A DNA stretch of 64,000 bases from Carex sylvatica (Eukaryota > Streptophyta > Magnoliopsida > Poales > Cyperaceae): contig CAXKVR010000045.1 in assembly GCA_964058845.1 (NCBI GenBank), positions 62,001 to 126,000 on the forward strand. Direction: 5' to 3'. The position numbers and the translations under genes are program-made. The notes beneath the pieces were generated by a model. It worked only from the letters and a program-made list of their open reading frames with translations, had not been told where the DNA came from and did not search any database. Of the stretch, positions 13,160 to 24,074 are shown one piece after another; within the stretch, counting starts at the first letter, position 1; the number at the start of each line of letters is the position of its first letter.

Positions 13160-13373
13160 TTATTTTATAGGTAAAATACTATTATGTTCTGCCTGGGAGC
13201 AACACATCAGAAGTAGGTTAGTTAATTTTTGTTATGCTATCGCACACATTTGCAACACGAAACTAATCTATTGGTATGTGATACTAATTATGTTGCATTT
13301 TTTATTTATTTTAGTACCGTATTGATATATTGTGAATTGATATTGTATACTTTTTTTTATGTTTGTTTTGCAG

Positions 13374-14028
13374 AGAGTGAAGAATCTTGACATAATAGCA
13401 CTATTTAATCAACTGCCAAACCTACAACAACTTCTATGTTACTTGCTTAATTGCATGGTAAATGTTTGTTTATTAATTATATATTTGGAAATTGCATAGA
13501 AGCTGTAAGTCTTCGATATTATTGTCATTTCTTTTCATATACATAACTGCAAGGAGCAGTATACTACAATATTTTAGTTTAACATGCACTAACAATTGTG
13601 AGTTTTCTTATTGTAAGAAAAATATTAATTTGTCCAATCTTCATGAAGTTGTTTTTCTTTATTTTTCATCCTTTTTAATTTAGGAGTTCTCTAATTGTAA
13701 GAAAGTATTGGTAATCTTGATAATATTTTTTTACTGTCATCTATTTTAATTCGGTACATTTGTTTAGCTTAAAGTATTTTTTTATAATTTAATTGTATGT
13801 TTGTTTTGGCACGTTGCTTTTGAGAGTGTGAAGATATAGACTAATTAGTCACTATAAATTTGGTTGATAAGGTTCTTCTTAAACATATGGAGTAGCTTTA
13901 AAGTTTTCTAACTTTTAACGTATTTTACTTGCTAAAGGATTTGTAATATTGTACTAACACAGTTCTCTGACATGCAAACGAATGACGCCATAAAGGCGCT
14001 AGACATTTATAGAAGAGCCATCCAATAG
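13374..14028 (+). pseudogene. ANTH/CALM clathrin-assembly protein gene relic (two exons)
   Basis: Exon-like piece 1 (13374-13457) follows a good acceptor (tttgcag), ends at a GTAAAT donor and reads 28 codons including LFNQLPNLQQLLCYLLNC. Piece 2 (13963-14028) follows 'cacag', reads FSDMQTNDAIKALDIYRRA and then meets an in-frame TAG. Plant AP180/CALM-type proteins carry a 'LP-LQQLL-RL-C' helix followed some 50 residues later by a 'HEA-KAL-IYKRAGQQ' helix, so order and wording match that ANTH domain. The intervening coding exon, the N-terminus and everything after the stop are missing. This is an inactive fragment, perhaps carried here by a transposon. ANTH proteins bind phosphoinositides and clathrin at the plasma membrane. 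Confidence 0.6.
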
Positions 14029-15499
14029 ATAATGGGCCAACCGGGTATGAGCAAGCCGACCGGATAATGGGCTTTTTTGCCATCCCTACCCAATGTAAAG
14101 GAATAACCTTGATTTTCCCTTTTCTCATTGTAATTATATTCATGAATATTTACAATTTTTTTTTATGTAAGCCATAGAAACTTCAATGTAGCTTACAAGA
14201 TGTTAGACAGTTTTCGTTACTCTCTTTGCTTTCTTTAGGTTCAATAACATTTCTTAAAGTCGTTTGTGGAAAAAGAAGTAACTGAAACGAATGAAACCGG
14301 TGCCGAGAATTGACTCTTACGATTAATTCCATGACACCTTTCGTATAATCTAACATTTTATATGTGAGCTATGCATGTAATTACTATTTTGGGTAGATAT
14401 TAATACTAGCAGTCCTATTGATATTTTCGGTCTAAGGTGTAGGAGTTTGAGCTTAAGGTTTAGACACGGCCAAGAGCTTCAAAATTGAGAACATACATTC
14501 ATTGCCCAACTATATTTATAACACAAATAAGGAAACAAAAATATCACTCCCATAAACAACCACAGAAAAATAATTGCGGGGGAGCCGCAACAAGGTAACT
14601 AGTGCTATTCAATTCGGTTCGAAAGCACAGTGGTCATTAAATTGTATGAGCTGATTTATATAGGGAAAGAAAATTGTATAGACCACAAAATATTGTCTTC
14701 ATGGGCTGAATTCTCTGGGCCCAAAATGTTGGCCTAAAGATCTTAGATTCTGAAACTCGAGAACTAGTGTAATATGAATTCGATTTATTGAATTTGATAG
14801 GGTAATTATTTATATATATTTTGTCTAGCTGACTTTTTTACTTTAATATGGTTTGAGTTGCAATTAATAAAGCAAGTTTACCGAGGAGCAAAATGGTGGA
14901 AATAATGTTGTCTACATATACAAAAATAATGTAGCTGTGTCTTCAAATTAGGGATAGAAGTTTGTGTCATGTCGTGACTAGTCGTGTCGTGGCTTGAATC
15001 ACGCACTGCTGTTGTCGTGACCAAATCAAGTTTTTATGTTCGTAGTCACAGTATGTAGATAATCATAACATGTTAGTTACACCGTGATGTGACCGTGTAC
15101 CCTAAATAGTCAGATTTAGTCAAGTTAGTTATGTATCGCGTTCATTTATGTTTAATTATTTCTTTTCGAACTAAATTTGTTCAAGGAAAGAACATAAAAT
15201 GTTAAAAAGATGGAAAAGTTATAAAAAATAATAATATTAAGCATAATCATGTGACCCCATGTACTCCTCATGATCAAGTCGATTCAAAGACTGGGTCATT
15301 TTTCTCGGAGGATTATCATGCGAATGAACATGACACGTGCCATGTGACAGGCTGTGGAAACAACTGAAAAATTAATAACAGTCACCTCCAACGTGTAATG
15401 AAGCCTATGTACGTGCTATATATGCATCTAAATCGCACTTGTTCTTATTAAACACAATCTTTTCTTTGCTACCTGTACACTTCATGTCTGTCATCAAAC
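14029..15499. other. Intergenic, mostly unassigned
   Basis: No gene. Part 14950-15110 has repeated 'gtcgtgac'-type words, as in the subterminal regions of hAT elements. A TAGGG...CCCTA pair brackets it, but the flanks do not show a convincing 8-bp duplication. Confidence 0.4.
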
Positions 15500-16315
15500 T
15501 GCTGGAATGGATCCTATATGTGAGATAGACAAAATCAGGCGCTGCTTCCTATGGCACGGCCGCACGGAGTAAAAAATTAAACAACAAAAGAAACTGAACT
15601 CTTGCAAATTGGAAGCTCGTATACGTCCCAAAAAGGGTGGCCCTCAAGTCAGAATCGAGATCCAAACTTTGAACCCTGAAGGCTTCGCCACGGATGAAAA
15701 TCATTGGCTGGTTGGCAATTCGAAACAAGATCTTGACGCAGGATATTCTTCAGAAATGGGAATGGTCGATCGTGCATGAGCACGTGCTCCTTCTGTAAAT
15801 CAGAGGCAGAGACGGTCCAACACTTGTTCCAAGATTGCGCTTACACTATGCAGGTTTACAACACACCAAGGATGCACATACCATCTCACGACCGGCCAAC
15901 AAAACCAGCAATCGACGTAACAGACAGCGCCAAGGTTGGCGTACTTACAGCTAAACAAAGAGCGACTATGTTGATGATGCAGTTCATAGTTTGGAGAGAC
16001 CGTTGCGCACATATTTTCATAAATACCAGCAAGGAGCCTGACGACCGGCTGGAGGACATTCTATGGCAACTGCAATTCTTTGTGGGACTCAGAGCATCAC
16101 ACGGCTAGTCACAGTGACAAGGATCACAATTTGAATTCCAGTTTCCACTTTTGATTTTTGCTCACTTTAAAACACTGTTTTTGTTTTCAGCTGAACTGTT
16201 TTGAGCATTCTTTGTTTTCTTTTTCATAGTTATAGTTACAACTATAATGTAACACAACTATCATTATGAAATACGGAGCATGACCCATATTTTTTCTCAA
16301 AAATAATAATCTAAA
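15500..16315 (+). mobile_element. 5'-truncated, decayed L1-type LINE (3' end)
   Basis: The plus strand reads, across frameshifts, the end of a non-LTR retrotransposon polyprotein: IDKIRRCFLWHG, then RPKKGGP, then MKIIGWLAIRNK. The frame at 15776-16108 is the zinc-finger zf-RVT region with CSFCKSEAETVQHLFQDC. It is followed by a 3' tail region whose wording ('ttgttttcagct...tgttttgagca', 'gttacaactataatgtaac', ending 'tttctcaaaaataat') is related to that of the LINE at 46058-47248. The reverse transcriptase core is absent. Frameshifts and stops make it inactive. Confidence 0.75.
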
Positions 16316-17371
16316 TTGCACTTGTAGGACTTGAATAAAACGAGAAGAGCTGTTGTAAACATAATCTAAGCTTCAAATTGGACGCGACTATATACTGGAA
16401 ATAAGTATATCATAAATTTTGAAAAATGCTCAGCATCAAGTCATATGTATTATAATTTATAAACCAAAAATGATAACTTAAATAAAATTAAGGGCTATAT
16501 TTGATGAAAAATATTGGAAAAAGAAACAAATCAAGCCAAATGGGCAACTAATCTTGTTAGTTTTAATGCCATAAAATACACTGAATGGAAGTTAAAAATA
16601 ATTTGATCATTAATTTAATATAAATCTAAAATAGTCATTATACATTGTACAATAAGGCTATCCTTTTCAACAATAAAAAAAAATTCAAAGAATGTAAAAA
16701 TTGATTTGGAGTATATATTTTGATGTATTGATCACGTCAATGCTCAAGTTATCTATTTGAATAACAAAAAAAAAAAAAAAGAGGATGAGATTTAGACTAA
16801 CCAACATAAATGCTAGAATATATATCTTTGTCATCAATATAGCTTGATAGCACGACTCTTTTCATAAACTTGTAGGCTATTCTAAACTCTAAAGCAAAAG
16901 ACTAAAAGAAATGGGCAGGTGGTTAATTTTAGACCACTAGCTATTGCTCATCACAGATCTATGCTTTGGAGTCGTGAGTTATATTTAGTAAATATCTATT
17001 AAATCAATAGTATGTACATATCTAAGTTATGTAATAAAAAAAGAAAATATACTCAGAAAAGGGAGAAAATAAATGACATTGTAGCTTCTACCAAATGTAT
17101 ACAAAGCACTTATATACACACGAACAAGTAGAATACCTTCTTTGGAAAAGGAAATTAAAAATCCTTGCATGCCCCTTCTTTTATCTTATTGAAGATATCA
17201 TCCCCAAGAATAACACATATAGTGATGCAACAGCCATGATCCATTTTCCATATAATTTCATTGATGCTCATAAAAATTTTCAAACCTAGCCGAACTGCAT
17301 AATGCATGGATGATCCTAAAATCCAAACTATTACAATCCTTAAAGCTATCCAAAAGGGGAAAAGATCAAAA
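16316..17371. other. Intergenic 3' flank of the VQ gene
   Basis: AT-rich. Contains a fragment resembling the family A MITE core near 16680-16745 and a poly-A run at 16768-16782. No gene recognised. Confidence 0.5.
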
Positions 17372-17767
17372 TTAATACTCCCAAAAACCATTTGCTATGT
17401 GCTGAGATTCACACAAAGCCGAGAAATTATCCAAAAGAGGCGAGGTAAAAGCCTCTTCAGCCAACTCAACTGTTTGATCAGCCATACCTTTGCTGTTAAC
17501 CACAACCCCTACCTTTTGATCCGGAGCCAGATCTTGTATCGGTTCATCCTCTGTGTTGATCGTATCGGTAACTGACGTATCGCCATATTGATCAACCATT
17601 GTATCAGCGATATTCGAATCCCGGCCAGTGAGCTCTTGAACGACGGCTCGGAACTGTGCAGCTGTTGCAGTGAGCTTTACAGGATTTGAAATATAAACCA
17701 CCTTAAGTGGCTTCTTCTTTGTCTTAGTTCTTTTGGGGCTATTTCGGTTGATGTTTTGTTTCTCCAT
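17372..17767 (-). CDS. VQ-motif protein, SIB1-like (sigma factor-binding protein)
   Basis: An intact single-exon gene of 131 aa. The N-terminus is basic (KRTKTKKK, residues 12-19) and leads into KVVYISNPV and the VQ motif FRAVVQELTG at residues 39-48, matching FxxxVQxLTG. The C-terminus (PLLDNFSALCESQHIANGFW) matches the conserved tail of Arabidopsis SIB1/SIB2-type proteins. Family knowledge: these small proteins bind the C-terminal WRKY domain of group I WRKYs such as WRKY33, are dual targeted to nucleus and plastid, bind plastid sigma factor, and respond to jasmonate, salicylate and necrotrophs. The ATG chosen is the first in frame, and most plant VQ genes are also intronless. Upstream (minus strand) lie a TATA-like box and a W-box. 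No defect is visible, so I expect it to be functional. Confidence 0.9.
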   Translation of the reverse strand: MEKQNINRNSPKRTKTKKKPLKVVYISNPVKLTATAAQFRAVVQELTGRDSNIADTMVDQYGDTSVTDTINTEDEPIQDLAPDQKVGVVVNSKGMADQTVELAEEAFTSPLLDNFSALCESQHIANGFWEY

Positions 17768-17870
17768 CTACAATGGATAATTATGGGAAGGAAGAGAAGG
17801 TGAGTAGAATGAGTTGGTTTCAGCGGTTGCGTACCTTAACTTGCGGAAATGAGGAACATGTGTGATTTTT

Positions 17871-17929
17871 TTATAAGATTAGGATGGTATTGATATTTGT
17901 GCTGTGCCAAGGCCAATGGTTGAAGTCAA
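17871..17929 (-). promoter_or_regulatory. Candidate promoter of the VQ gene (TATA-like, CCAAT and W-box)
   Basis: Reading the minus strand toward the ATG at 17767: a W-box TTGACT (AGTCAA on plus, 17924-17929), an ATTGG/CCAAT box (17913-17917) and a TTATAA stretch (17871-17876) about 105 bp before the start codon. W-boxes are WRKY sites. VQ genes of this type are known WRKY partners and often WRKY targets. Motifs this short can occur by chance. Confidence 0.4.
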
Positions 17930-18654
17930 TTGCGGTTGGAAAATTGGCAGAATTTGATTGGAGAGGAGTTAAGAGTCAGAAAGTGAGAGTTTGGATTACA
18001 GTTTGGATCTACTGTGTCTAGGTGTCGGTAGATATTTTATACAACATTGTTTGTTAGGTGATGCCAAATTAATATCAGCAAACTATAATTCTTTTTGTAA
18101 AAGATGACAATTAAATTAAGCTAACAGAAAGCTACAAATTTAAGCATCCATTTTGTTGGGTGACAACATCATGATATTAATATATATATAATGAATCTTA
18201 GCTATGGCGTATAGTTATTTAATATAATATTTGTAGAAATATGTATTAACAAGAAAGAAGTGTTAGCTGGATCTTTCAATTAAGTAGAGATAAGATAAAC
18301 TAAGAACACCTTTCTTCTACAAACTCTCTACTATGGATAGAATAAATAAAATATTAGATTACACATCTTCAAACTTGACACATATCAGTAGCAGTTGACT
18401 AAATATCATTATATATAAAAATTAATGTATTTCCATGCCTACAAGCAAAGGTCGGCAAGTAAACAGAGTACTATGTATGACCAAAAATAGCCTAGATCAA
18501 AGGTTAACAGTAAGCCCTCTTTAAGATTTTGGATTTATTTCATTGGTTACTAAATTGATAATCTAATTGCGTGGTTGTCATAATACAGTAACCCACTGTG
18601 CACACAGTATGCCATAGTTTTTTTTATTAAATATCTACAAACAATCGACATGAT
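17930..18654. other. Distal upstream region of the VQ gene
   Basis: AT-rich. A second TATAAAATA sequence on the minus strand at about 18033-18041 could serve as a more distal promoter. Otherwise nothing recognised. Confidence 0.4.
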
Positions 18655-18735
18655 GATGTGGGCATTGGGGTCCCTGCTGATGTCAGCCACGAGATAATCC
18701 ACAGAACTCGTTATCTGCGCAGGAAAATTAAAGAG
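18655..18735 (+). pseudogene. Isolated exon-like fragment, unrecognised
   Basis: One plus-strand frame reads DVGIGVPADVSHEIIHRT followed by RYLRRKIKE and meets a GAG|GTATTA donor-like site at 18735. The phrase is highly protein-like and stands in otherwise AT-rich non-coding DNA. No neighbouring exon is found on either side. It is probably a captured or leftover exon. I do not recognise the protein. Confidence 0.3.
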
Positions 18736-19127
18736 GTATTAATTCTTTTACCACATGTTTTAGGTAACTTTTTACAACCCTCTTTACCGGCCAATATTTA
18801 CTACGAAAAAGGAAGCTCATCCTTTTGGTAATAAATAAATATATTTGGAGATCCATATTAGTTTTTTTGGATAGTTATTAACTTATTTTTAAGTAAAGGT
18901 TGAAGGTCTAATTTATTTAACTATTTAATATTCAGGTAATTATAATTTTTCTCACCTATTCATCTTTATTTATCTCTCAACTAACTAACTTTCTATTTTA
19001 ACTATAATTACTATTTCTAACAATCTTTATTTCTTTCCTCTTTCTCCCTTTCTCTTCCACCTCTATTTTTGTGTTTTCCATCCATCTCTGTCTCTCATCT
19101 CTCTATCCCACCTCTGCTTCTGCCGGA
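18736..19127. other. Flank of the 245-bp tandem array
   Basis: A pyrimidine-rich stretch (18950-19120, 'tttctttcctctttctccct') precedes the tandem array. No gene recognised. Confidence 0.4.
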
Positions 19128-21650
19128 GATGAATACTTAAATGTGTATAAATGAATACTTCAACGTGTATGAATGAATACGAGAGCACATCTCTACCGGG
19201 TCATATCTATCACTGTCGACCATATCAAAATAATTTTGTATATGTGGATGCAATTAATTCCTTTCATGTGTATGTTTTCTTTCCTCATGAAGTAGCGAGT
19301 TTTGCAAAAAACAAAGCTTTATTAATGGTGAATTAGGCCACTGCATACTAAGTAAATGACATAAAAATAAATTTGAAAAAAAAATAGACGTGTATGAATG
19401 AATACTTGCGTGACAAGATATTAATACTTGTGCAATGGACAACTCGAAAGTATGTCAACATGGATCTCATTTGAAAGATATAATTATGTAGAAAACGTTT
19501 GTGGTTTTAGATTTGCAAAATTCTTCACAGATCATCAGAAATATTGGTTAGATTGAACGGAGAAAAAAAAACCCACATCTAAAAACATGTAAAAGATGGA
19601 TGAGTGATGTTTCCGGTGTTATATTTACACTTGCATTACGATGATGAATACTTTCTCGATAAGGGATGAATACTTATGCAACGAACAACTAAAAAGTATG
19701 TCATCATGGATCTCATTTGAAAGAAAAATTATGTAGAAAACATTCGTGGTTTTAGATTTGCAAAATTTCTCACCGATCGTCAGAAATATTGATTAGATTG
19801 AACAGAGAAAAAAAAACACCTCTAAAAATGTGTAAAAGATGGATGAATGATGTGTCCAATTTTTATATTTGCACTGTACGACGAGGATTAATACTTTCTC
19901 GATAAGGGATGAATATTTGTGCAACGGACAACTCGAAAGTATGTCATCATGGATCTCATTTGAAAGATAATATTATGTAGAAAACATTCGTGATTTTAGA
20001 TTTGCAAAATTCTTCACAGATCATCAGAAATATTGGTTAGATTGAACGGAGAAAAAAAATCCACATCTAAAAACGTGTAAAAGATGGATAAGTGATGTTT
20101 CGATTTTTATATTTACACTTGCATTACGATGATGAATACTTTCTCGATAAGGGATGAATACTTATGCAACGAACAACTAAAAAATATGTCATCATGGATC
20201 TCATTTGAAAGATAAAATTATGTAGAAAACATTCGTGGTTTTAGATTTGCAAAATTTCTCACCGATCGTCAAAAATATTGATTAGATTGAACAGAGAAAA
20301 AAAACACCTCTAAAAATGTGTAAAAGATGGATGAATGATGTGTCCAATTTTTATATTTGCACTTGTACGACGAGGATGAATACTTTCTCAATAAGGGATG
20401 AATACTTGTGCAACGGACAACTCGAAAGTATGTCATCATGGATCTTATTTGAAAGATAATATTATGTAGAAAATATTCGTGATTTTAGATTTGCAAAATT
20501 CTTCACAGATCATCATAAATATTGGTTAGATTGAACGGAGAAAAAAAACCCACATCTAAAAACGTGTAAAAGATGGATGAGTGATGTTTCCGATTTTTAT
20601 ATTTACACTTGCATTACGTGGTGAATACTTTCTCGATAAGAGATGAATACTTATGCAACGAACAACTAAAAAATATGTCATCGTGGATCTCATTTGAAAG
20701 ATAAAATTATGTAGAAAATATTCGTGGTTTTAGATTTGCAAAATTTCTCACCGATCGTCAAAAATATTGATTAGATTGAATAGAGAAAAAAAATACCTCT
20801 AAAAATGTGTAAAAGATGGATGAATGATGTGTCCAATTTTTATATTTGCGCTTGTATGACGAGGATGAATACTTTCTCGATAAGGGATGGATACTTGTGC
20901 AACGGACAACTCGAAAGTATGTCATCATGGATCTCATTTGAAAGATAATATTATGTAGAAAATATTTGTGGTTTTAGATTTGCAAAATTCTTCATCGATC
21001 GTCAAAAATATTGATTAGATTGAATAGAAAAAAAAAATCACCTCTAAAAACGTGTAAAAGATGAATGAATGATGTGTCAAATTTTTATATTTGCACTTGC
21101 ACGACAAGGATGAATACTTTCTCGATAAGGGATAAATACTTGTGCATCAGACAACTCGAAAGTATGTCATCATGGATCTCATTTGAAAGATAAGATTATG
21201 TAGAAAATATTCGTGATTTTAGATTTGCAAAATTTCTCACCGATTGTTAGAAAATATTGATTAGATTGAACAGAGAAAAAAAAAATCCACATCTAAAAAT
21301 GTGTAAAATATGGATGAGTGATGTGTCCAGTTTTTATATTTGCAGTTGCACAATGATGATGAATACTTTCTCGATAGGGGATGAATACTTGTGCAACAGA
21401 CAATTCAAAAGTATGTCATCATGGATCTCATTTGAAAGATAATATTATGTATAAAATATTCGTAGTTTTAGATTTGCAAAATTCCTCACCGATCGTCAGA
21501 AATATTGATTAGATCGAACGGAGAAAAAAAAATCCACATCTAAAAACGTGTCCAATTTTTTTTTAAATATTTGATATATTAGGTATGAATACTTGATATG
21601 TTATATATGAATGTTTGATGTGTTATCGATGAATACTTACGCGCCAGTTG
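19128..21650. repeat. Tandem array of ~245-bp units with dimeric higher-order structure
   Basis: The phrase 'gatgaatactttctcgataa' or a close variant recurs at about 19641, 19885, 20131, 20376, 20621, 20865, 21108 and 21357 (spacing 243-249 bp). A degenerate first copy begins near 19386 and short 'atgaatactt' satellites lie at both edges. Two unit types alternate: type A has 'cttatgcaacgaacaactaa' and type B has 'cttgtgcaacggacaactcg', giving a higher-order period near 490 bp through 20865. The last two units are both B-like. Units differ by a few per cent and none codes. It may be a young satellite or the internal tandem repeats of a larger transposon. I could not fix element ends. Confidence 0.9.
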
Positions 21651-22897
21651 TAAATTTTTTCAAATATTAGATGGCCCTCAAATTGTAAGTGGTCCTCTAG
21701 GTAGTTAGTAGTTATTGAAGTAGTTAATGAGTGAAGGATAAGTGATAAATTGTTACGGAAAGATAGCTAGATGCTCCCTTAATATTCATAATGAATTTTT
21801 CTATCAGGATTATGAACCATCAACGTCTTATATATAGGACATTGTATTTACCATTAGATTAAAGACATGTTCTCTTTATTGAATAGTTATAATTCAATCA
21901 CATAGCTTTCAGATAAAATGGAAAAGCTATTTTAATCTTTTAAATAAATAAAGAAAATTGCCTTGTTCTACTTCTTAATTATCAAAATCCAATAAATTTG
22001 ATTTTTTTTATTAAAAATAGATTTAAGTATTTATCTTTTTATTGTCTTTGTTTAATCGAATGATTGGAATCATATTTAAAATACATTTAAGTATTTATCT
22101 TTTTACTTTATATGTTTAATCGAATGATTAAATCATTTTTTATACTAAAGTTGCCCTGGATTTCTAAAAATATATCTTTGAATTTTTTTTAATGAGACAA
22201 TTTATGCTAAGAAAATTTAGACAAAAATAAATATATTTTCTGAAACGTTGAAGACACATATTATGTTAAACAACACGATTAATTTAAATATTTTGCTCTA
22301 AGAGTTACATTACACTCAAGATATATCAAACATGTCCGTTTTAAATAAGAGAGGTAAGCATGAGTCATCCAATCAAAATAAATAAAAAGAGAGGAACTAA
22401 ATCGGTCGTATGAAAACATAGTGATGTCTCATGGATAAAAAATTTAGAGGCTTAACACTTTTTAAGGAGTATACATTTTTTGTATTAAAAATTAACGTAC
22501 TAGAGTAAAATTTTAAATTAATAGTCTCAACAAACTCGAAGTTCTTACAAATCGATTTAATCCCTCTCATTTTCTCAACTGCTAACACATCCCAAAATCT
22601 CATCCATCTATTTAGGTAATTTATAACTATAGACCATTTTGTCATATTATTTTTTTATGAAACAATATATTTTGAAGGTCTTAATTTGTATCTTTAAAAA
22701 GTGTAATGATATACTAATTAGTAGTCAAACATATTTAATGAAATATCTTGTTAGGATGATTAATATTCCCATTAAATTCATTAAAAAAAATGGATTGCAT
22801 TATTTTGATGGGAACATAAATTAGTATTTTATGGGTCAGATGGAACTTGAGATGAGATAATCCATTCTCCTCTATTTTTTTTTCTTAGCAGCTAAGT
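21651..22897. other. Intergenic, nothing recognised
   Basis: AT-rich. Contains a direct duplication of about 65 bp ('atttaagtatttatcttttt...tttaatcgaatgatt', starting about 22021 and 22083). No gene. Confidence 0.5.
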
Positions 22898-22905
22898 GTT
22901 AGAAT

Positions 22906-24066
22906 TAGGGGTGTAAACGGATCGGATATTATCCGCATTCATCCCGATCCGAATCTGAATTCGAATCCGAAAAATTTCAGATTTGAATATTCAGATACGG
23001 ATATTTTCGGATACGGATACGGATTCAAATAATTTTTTACTGGATATGGATGCAGATATGGTTCTGGATATTGAATCGGATACAGATACAGATCCGGATA
23101 CAAATAATTATCCGTATCCGACAACTTATTTAATTCGGATATCCAAATTCTTCACAGTCAATCCGAATCTCCAATAGAGATATACATCGATGCTGAACGA
23201 TATGATTAAATTATGACTCTATGGTCTTACTATCTTAGACTTATAATAGTCTATAAATAATATATTTTTATTTTTATTTCCTTCGCTATTCAACTTTTTC
23301 TACTCTGACTTAAATAAAAAATATATTTTATTTTGGCTTCCTCTACAAGTCTCAACCGATAACTTTTTCCTAAAGTTGTTTTGTCTTTGTGTACCACTCT
23401 TCCTCCATTTTGCAATGTACTGGATATATGTATTTGTATTGTTGTTTTTAAAATATGGACAATTTCAATCAAATATATATATATGAGTTATTGAACTACA
23501 TATACATGTATACTTAGATTGATTACTTCAATATTTAGGTGGCATAGCATCGTATATGATTTTGTTGAAGAAGTAAAAGCAGGAGAACTTGATGAATTAG
23601 GAGAAGAAGTCGCTTAAATTGGCATTATTGATGGAGCTTTCAAGACTTTTTTTATTTTTTTGTTTATCCTATATGCTTTAAAAGAATGCTATTAAGCATA
23701 GGTTAGTATATTTTGATGAACGATATGACATGATTAGTGCCTATTATTTTGTTAAAATTATATATGTTTTGTAACCAACGAAACTTCTTATGAAAAATAT
23801 TAGATCTAATTTATGAATGAAAGAAGTTATATTTAGATGTTATTATTTATTAAAATATATATTAGTAATTTATTTTTAATTATCCGAATTATATTTATAT
23901 CCGTATCCGTTTCTGTTTGATATCCGATCCGTATCCGTATCCGTTTAATATCTGATCCGTATCTGTATCCGAGACTATCCGTATTTGTATCCGTATATGA
24001 AAAATTATAACGTATACGGATACAGTAAGGCCACTATCTAATCCGTATCCGACCGTTTACACCCTA
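22906..24066. mobile_element. hAT-type element with perfect 8-bp target duplication
   Basis: The ends read TAGGGGTGTAAACGG and CCGTTTACACCCTA (inverted), flanked by identical GTTAGAAT copies at 22898-22905 and 24067-24074. TAGGG-type ends and an 8-bp duplication are hallmarks of the hAT superfamily. Both subterminal regions are dense in 'tccgtatccg/cggatacgga' words (22925-23120 and 23880-24050). The 1161-bp interior has one protein-like phrase, FVEEVKAGELDELGEEVA followed by a stop (about 23565-23618), which may be the last codons of a lost transposase. The element is otherwise non-autonomous. Confidence 0.85.
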
Positions 24067-24074
24067 GTTAGAAT

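Noticed and set aside
14950..15115. Possible hAT element bracketed by TAGGG and CCCTA
   Set aside because: The flanks do not show a matching 8-bp duplication and the inverted ends are too short.
19128..21650. CRISPR-like or direct-repeat array
   Set aside because: Units are about 245 bp with no short conserved repeat plus unique spacer pattern. This is a plant satellite-type tandem repeat.
22939..23177. Open frames of Asp/Thr/Tyr/Pro repeats on both strands
   Set aside because: They come from the tccgtatccg subterminal repeats of a hAT element.
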